Source: Flavobacterium psychrophilum (GTDB lineage Bacteria > Bacteroidota > Bacteroidia > Flavobacteriales > Flavobacteriaceae). From it: a stretch of DNA of 7,548 bases. The stretch covers positions 1 to 7,548 of the forward strand of contig CAMDSN010000078.1 in assembly GCA_945907225.1 (NCBI GenBank). The letters are read 5' to 3'. A model generated the notes under the pieces. That model was given only the letters and a program-made list of their open reading frames with translations. It had not been told where the DNA came from and made no database searches. Of the stretch, positions 5,179 through 7,548 are shown in pieces. The stretch's first letter is position 1; the number at the start of each line of letters is the position of its first letter. A program made the translations under genes and the position numbers.

Positions 5179-6006
5179 ATGCAAACTATTCCCAATTCAA
5201 TAAAAGAGTACCTTGACACTCCCTATTCACTTAACCAAGATCAAATTGATTTTTATCAAAAGAATCGTTTTATCAAATTAAAAGAAGTGCTTAACCAAGA
5301 AACAGTTGCGTTTTTTAATCAAGTCATTTCCGATCAAGTGAATGCAATGAATCAGGAGCAAACGGCGCTTGAAGATCGAACTACATATGGAAAAGCATTT
5401 TTGCAATTATTCAATTTATGGCTAGAAAATACTTTAATTAAAGACTTAATATACAGCAAACGATTAGCAAGAATTGCATCGGAATTAATGGAAGTAAATG
5501 GCGTTCGATTGTATCATGACCAAGCTTTATTTAAAGAAGGTGGCGGCGGAATCACTCCATGGCATGCAGACCAATATTATTGGCCACTAGAAACCGACAA
5601 AACAGTTACTGCTTGGATTCCCCTTCAAGAAACGCCTTTCAACATGGGGCCTTTAGAATTTAGTGCGGGAAGTCATGTTATTGTTGAAGGACGCGAACTA
5701 GCCATAAGCGATGAAAGCGAAGAAATATTAGACAGAAAATTACGCGTAACCGATTTCAATCATGTTATTGAAGCCTTTGACTTGGGTGAAATTAGCTTCC
5801 ATTCGGGTTGGGTTTTTCATAGAGCGGGAGCCAATACCACTAACGAAATGCGAAAAGTAATGACCATTATTTATATGGATAAAGATATGATTTTGAAAAA
5901 TCCAGAAAACTCCAATCAAGAACACGATTGGAAAACCTGGTGCCCAGGAGCAAAGATTGGGGAAATCATAAACACCCCGATTAACCCACTTTTATACTCG
6001 AAATAA
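5179..6006 (+). CDS. PhyH-type Fe(II)/2-oxoglutarate-dependent dioxygenase
   Basis: The 275-residue protein belongs to the phytanoyl-CoA dioxygenase (PhyH) superfamily. The iron facial triad is intact: His129 and Asp131 in PWHADQYYWPL (127-137) and His214 in FHRAG. Arg225, 11 residues later, is placed to bind the 2-oxoglutarate carboxylate. The core also shows TAWIPLQETPFNMGPLEF and AGSH (144-166), the strand and loop that usually precede the distal His. The family hydroxylates or oxidatively cleaves small molecules using oxygen and 2-oxoglutarate; the substrate here is unknown. It has no signal peptide and should be cytoplasmic. It is the first gene of a three-gene operon behind a divergent AraC regulator and ends 3 bp before the TIM-barrel gene. 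The pairing with a sugar isomerase-like enzyme and a mannosidase suggests a sugar-derived substrate. Confidence 0.92.
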   Translation: MQTIPNSIKEYLDTPYSLNQDQIDFYQKNRFIKLKEVLNQETVAFFNQVISDQVNAMNQEQTALEDRTTYGKAFLQLFNLWLENTLIKDLIYSKRLARIASELMEVNGVRLYHDQALFKEGGGGITPWHADQYYWPLETDKTVTAWIPLQETPFNMGPLEFSAGSHVIVEGRELAISDESEEILDRKLRVTDFNHVIEAFDLGEISFHSGWVFHRAGANTTNEMRKVMTIIYMDKDMILKNPENSNQEHDWKTWCPGAKIGEIINTPINPLLYSK

Positions 6007-6009
6007 TAT

Positions 6010-6840
6010 ATGAAAATCAAATTTCTTTGCACCTATTGGGGAAGCGAAAACTTAACTGCTAAACAATTTTTAGACAGCGTTATTCAGATTGGTTATGAAG
6101 GTGTGGAAATTAATTTTCCAGAGGAGGATTCATTTATTGAAGAATTCCTAAGTGAACTAAAAATAATTAGAGAAACTAAAAACACGGATTTCATTTTTAT
6201 TGCGCAGCAAGTTTTACCAAACAAAGCAGAAACTGTGGAGGAATATTGTATTAGACTCCAACAACGATTAGAATTTCTAACAAAATTGAAACCTAATTTC
6301 ATCAATTCACATACCGGAAAAGATTTTTTTGAATTTAGTGAAAACTGCAAAATCATTGAACTTACCGAACAAATTGCTAGAGAATCGGGAATTCCGATTT
6401 GGCATGAAATTCACCGAGGCCGATTTTCATTTCATTTAAAAACCCTTCACAAGTACTTGGATATTTTTCCGAAAATGAAATTAATTGCTGATTTTTCTCA
6501 TTTTTGTGTGGTCTCCGAAAGCAATTTGGAAGACCAAAAAGAATTGTTAGAACGCGTACTTCCAAATATTAAGCACATTCATGCGCGTGTTGGATTTGAA
6601 CAAAGTCCGCAGGTGAACAACCCATTTGCACCCGAGTGGGAAAATCATTTGAATAGGTACATGAATTGGTGGAAGAGAATTATCGAAATTAAAAGCAATC
6701 AAAACGCCGAATACATTTCAATTACACCCGAATTTGGTCCTTTTCCTTATATGCCGCAAGAGCCTTTTACTTTGAAGCCTTTATCCAATCAATGGGAAGT
6801 CAATTTAGAAATGAAAAATTATTTACAACAAAATCTGTAA
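6010..6840 (+). CDS. Sugar phosphate isomerase/epimerase-like TIM-barrel protein
   Basis: The 276-residue protein has the pattern of the xylose-isomerase-like/AP endonuclease family 2 barrel. Barrel strands are visible at GYEGVEINF (28-36), FIFIAQQ (61-67), FINSHTG (97-103), PIWHEIHRGR (129-138), LIADFSH (158-164), HIHARVG (189-195) and SITPEFGP (237-244). The likely divalent-metal ligands are Glu133, Asp161, His189 or His191 and Glu241, at the ends of successive strands as expected. Family members isomerise or epimerise sugars, keto sugars or sugar acids; some members have other roles, and the substrate cannot be read from the sequence. It starts 3 bp after the dioxygenase stop and ends 4 bp before the GH92 start, so it is co-transcribed with both. 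It has no signal peptide and should be cytoplasmic, acting on an imported product. Confidence 0.88.
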   Translation: MKIKFLCTYWGSENLTAKQFLDSVIQIGYEGVEINFPEEDSFIEEFLSELKIIRETKNTDFIFIAQQVLPNKAETVEEYCIRLQQRLEFLTKLKPNFINSHTGKDFFEFSENCKIIELTEQIARESGIPIWHEIHRGRFSFHLKTLHKYLDIFPKMKLIADFSHFCVVSESNLEDQKELLERVLPNIKHIHARVGFEQSPQVNNPFAPEWENHLNRYMNWWKRIIEIKSNQNAEYISITPEFGPFPYMPQEPFTLKPLSNQWEVNLEMKNYLQQNL

Positions 6841-6844
6841 CCCA

Positions 6845-7548
6845 ATGAGTTTGGAAAAAAGTACCAAAAGGATATTTATTAGTGTGCTGACTTTACTAAG
6901 CATTTCGAATGGAACTGCTCAAAACAATTCCAAGTTTGTAAACACCTTTATAGGAACCGACGGCACAGGTCATACTTTTCCAGGGCCTTCTCTACCCTTT
7001 GGCATGGTTCAACCTGGGCCCGACAATAACATTGAAGGCTGGAATCACACGAGCGGCTACCAATATAAAAACACACTACTTTTAGGCTTTTCGCAAACGC
7101 GATTTAGTGGAACGGGTATTGGAGAAATGGGTACCATTTTGTTGCTTCCATTCCATGACGAAAATTCAAAACTTAAAAATAGTTATTATAAAAGCAGTGA
7201 AAAATCCTCAGTTGGTTATTACACACTTACCAAAAAAGACGGTATTAAAGTTGAGCTGACTTGCTCCGAAAGAGTGGCCTTTCATAAATACACCTACCCC
7301 ACTCAAAAAGCAAAATTACTACTCGATTTTCAACACGGATTTCATTTTTTAAATGACAGTTTGGTATTGGAAAGCGACATTAAAATAGAAAATGCAACCA
7401 CAATTTCTGGGTATTGCAAAACCAAAGGCTGGGTGACAAAAAAATACTTCTTTACAGTAGAATTTGAAACACCCTACAGCACAATCAAAGAACTTGCTAA
7501 AGAAAAGAATCAAAACGCACCGAAATATATTTTAGATTTTGATTTAGC
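6845..7548 (+). CDS. GH92 family exo-alpha-mannosidase, N-terminal part, cut by the window end
   Basis: The frame is open from the ATG at 6845 to the last base, giving 234 codons; the full family length is about 700-800 residues, so most of the catalytic domain is missing. Residues 1-25 are a Sec signal peptide (KSTKRIFISVLTLLSIS, cleaved after GTA). The mature start carries the GH92 N-terminal signature: FVNTFIGTDGTGHTFPG, then PFGMVQPGPDN, GWNHTSGYQY, GFSQTRFSGTGIGEMG and ILLLPF. GH92 enzymes are calcium-dependent inverting exo-mannosidases that trim alpha-mannose from N-glycans or mannans; the acid, base and calcium residues lie beyond the window. It would act in the periplasm or outside. 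It begins 4 bp after the isomerase-like gene, the third gene of the operon. This gene ties the operon to mannose-containing glycans. Confidence 0.93.
   Translation, partial: MSLEKSTKRIFISVLTLLSISNGTAQNNSKFVNTFIGTDGTGHTFPGPSLPFGMVQPGPDNNIEGWNHTSGYQYKNTLLLGFSQTRFSGTGIGEMGTILLLPFHDENSKLKNSYYKSSEKSSVGYYTLTKKDGIKVELTCSERVAFHKYTYPTQKAKLLLDFQHGFHFLNDSLVLESDIKIENATTISGYCKTKGWVTKKYFFTVEFETPYSTIKELAKEKNQNAPKYILDFDL

Noticed and set aside
1..7548. CRISPR array, insertion sequence, transposase or integrase gene
   Set aside because: No regularly spaced repeats with unique spacers, no terminal inverted repeats bracketing a transposase, and no recombinase reading frame are present in either strand of the window.

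Overview
The window looks like a member of the Bacteroidota, most likely a Flavobacterium-type bacterium. The DNA is very A+T-rich, start codons lack Shine-Dalgarno sequences, and several intergenic regions carry TAnnTTTG boxes, the -7 element of this phylum. The protein families fit as well: an M56/BlaR1-type C-terminal region ending in plug-like repeats, a YD-repeat-like lipoprotein and a GH92 glycosidase. No species can be named from the sequence alone.

Left part (1-3210), probably accessory. A plus-strand gene (98-1204) encodes the C-terminal, membrane-anchored and periplasmic half of an M56/BlaR1-like protein. Its upstream peptidase part appears to be separated from it by a frameshift near base 26. 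It converges on a minus-strand gene (1382-2863) for a Fic-domain AMP-transferase with an AbiEi-like N-terminal region, and the two share a bidirectional terminator at 1212-1242. To the right of fic lies a gene-free stretch that ends in a displaced 3' half of a CAT-anticodon tRNA (3168-3209), preceded by three tandem 12-bp repeats. This is the expected appearance of the distal attachment site of an element integrated into a tRNA gene. The orientation of the fragment places the element to its left, so fic, and perhaps the M56-like gene, would be cargo.

Middle (3206-4201). The tRNA remnant is followed by the tRNA's terminator. About 950 bp further on, the last bases of the tRNA plus the terminator appear a second time (48-bp and 47-bp copies, a few differences). 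A single lipoprotein gene (3307-4125) lies between the two copies, which suggests a second, nested insertion or duplication at the same tRNA tail.

Right part (4195-7548), a coherent carbohydrate-related locus. A minus-strand AraC-family regulator with a sugar-sensing-type cupin domain is divergent from a tight plus-strand operon. The operon encodes a PhyH-type Fe(II)/2-oxoglutarate dioxygenase, a sugar phosphate isomerase/epimerase-like TIM barrel (3-bp gap) and a secreted GH92 alpha-mannosidase (4-bp gap, cut by the window end). The 141-bp divergent region has a -7 box on each strand and a perfect 8-5-8 palindrome overlapping the araC -7 box. I infer that the regulator senses a glycan-derived sugar, that the GH92 enzyme releases mannose or a mannoside outside the cytoplasm, and that the two cytoplasmic enzymes process the product or a related unusual compound. 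No SusC/SusD pair or transporter is visible.
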